From CAYGZM01 sp964354365 (lineage in GTDB: Bacteria > Planctomycetota > Phycisphaerae > Sedimentisphaerales > Anaerobacaceae): a stretch of 64,000 nucleotides of DNA. Every line of letters starts with the position of its first letter. Position 1 is the stretch's first letter. The notes beneath the pieces were generated by a model that saw nothing but the letters and a program-made list of their open reading frames with translations, was not told the DNA's origin and did no database searches. A program made the translations under genes and the position numbers. Where the stretch lies: NCBI GenBank assembly GCA_964354365.1, contig CAYGZM010000005.1:1-64000 (forward strand), written 5' to 3'. Shown piece after piece: positions 63,699 to 64,000 of this stretch.

Positions 63699-63782
63699 CG
63701 TGGCACGGGCTTCCAGCCCGTGAAAACTATTGTAGCACGGGCTTGTAGCCCGTGCTACCACGGCCAAAATGGCCGTGCCACG
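63699..63782. repeat. GTGGCACGGGC palindromic repeat
   Basis: Starts CGTGGCACGGGC, ends GGCCGTGCCACG, with an inner GTAGCACGGGC/GCCCGTGCTAC stem. It fills most of the gap between pgpA and the 836-residue gene. Confidence 0.8.
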
Positions 63783-63799
63783 GATTCGCGCCGGACGCC

Positions 63800-64000
63800 T
63801 CATGCACAAATCCAAAATCTGATGCAAAGAAACAGGCCGATTGCAGCATAGACGCCGGCTAATAAATCATCGGCAAGAATACCCCAACCCTGCGGTAATT
63901 TTTCGAGTTTTCGGATAGGCCAGGGTTTGGCTATGTCAAATAATCTAAAGAGCACAAAGCCCGCGCCTGCTATCATCCAGATTTGGCTGCCGGTGACCGC
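63800..64000 (-). CDS. pgpA: Phosphatidylglycerophosphatase A (C-terminal part)
   Basis: The right edge cuts the gene; 66 codons remain before TGA (63800-63802). The C-terminal PgpA signature is clear: FVLFRLFDIAKPWPIRKLEK followed by GWGILADDLLAGVYAA, ending in a last membrane helix. The enzyme removes phosphate from phosphatidylglycerophosphate in phospholipid synthesis. It lies 164 nt upstream of the kinase-like gene, with a palindromic repeat between. Confidence 0.9.
   Translation of the reverse strand, partial: AVTGSQIWMIAGAGFVLFRLFDIAKPWPIRKLEKLPQGWGILADDLLAGVYAAIGLFLCIRFWICA

Noticed and set aside
1..64000. CRISPR array, rRNA or tRNA genes
   Set aside because: No regularly spaced direct repeats with unique spacers and no tRNA T-loop or rRNA signature were seen in the gaps between genes.

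Overview
The window looks like a chromosomal contig of a Planctomycetota bacterium, most likely class Phycisphaerae (Sedimentisphaerales-like). The signs are a DUF1501/DUF1800 pair, a Tat-exported Gfo/Idh/MocA protein, a sulfatase, very large secreted LamG and PQQ-propeller proteins with dockerin-like repeats, an orphan prepilin-type protein, a PEP-CTERM protein and a DUF6677 membrane protein. All of this is inferred from family content. No rRNA or tRNA gene, CRISPR array or intact transposase was seen.

Region 1 (1-32.7 kb) is an accessory, envelope and polysaccharide region. It starts with the tail of a membrane protein and the remnant of a tyrosine recombinase. Then follow DUF1501, DUF1800 and a secreted 602-residue protein, an ABC exporter pair, a Tat-exported oxidoreductase, two paralogous secreted beta-propeller glycosidase-like genes (one broken by an in-frame TGA), a sodium:solute symporter, a hybrid histidine kinase, a 1581-residue secreted methyltransferase/PQQ/dockerin/LamG fusion, a 1525-residue triple-LamG protein, a prepilin-type protein, a sulfatase and a PEP-CTERM protein with a structured leader. 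The enzymes suggest capture and breakdown of sulfated or complex polysaccharides, with the symporter importing products.

Region 2 (32.8-47.4 kb, mostly plus strand) holds core genes: STAS protein, rnc, then rpe, accD, hisC, hisB, ispF, cysS, ruvC, ruvA and ruvB. It is interrupted by an AT-rich nuclease-like gene flanked by a 14-nt perfect inverted repeat. A minus-strand SurA/PpiD-like, DUF6677 and small membrane protein cluster lies between rnc and rpe.

Region 3 (47.4-64 kb, minus strand) carries an HD phosphohydrolase with a YwgA-like partner, then the run purA-uppS-cdsA-phoH-HDIG-ybeY-CNNM-recO (envelope lipid and RNA/DNA maintenance), two uncharacterised proteins, a radical SAM protein, an 836-residue membrane protein with an apparent kinase-like N-terminus, and the C-terminal part of pgpA.

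The most striking cross-cutting signal is a set of short palindromic repeats. Several lie between genes, but at least three appear to lie inside coding sequences without breaking the frame. Other leads are the structured RNA upstream of the PEP-CTERM gene, a 12-bp hairpin in the rnc leader, and the inverted repeats around the nuclease-like gene.
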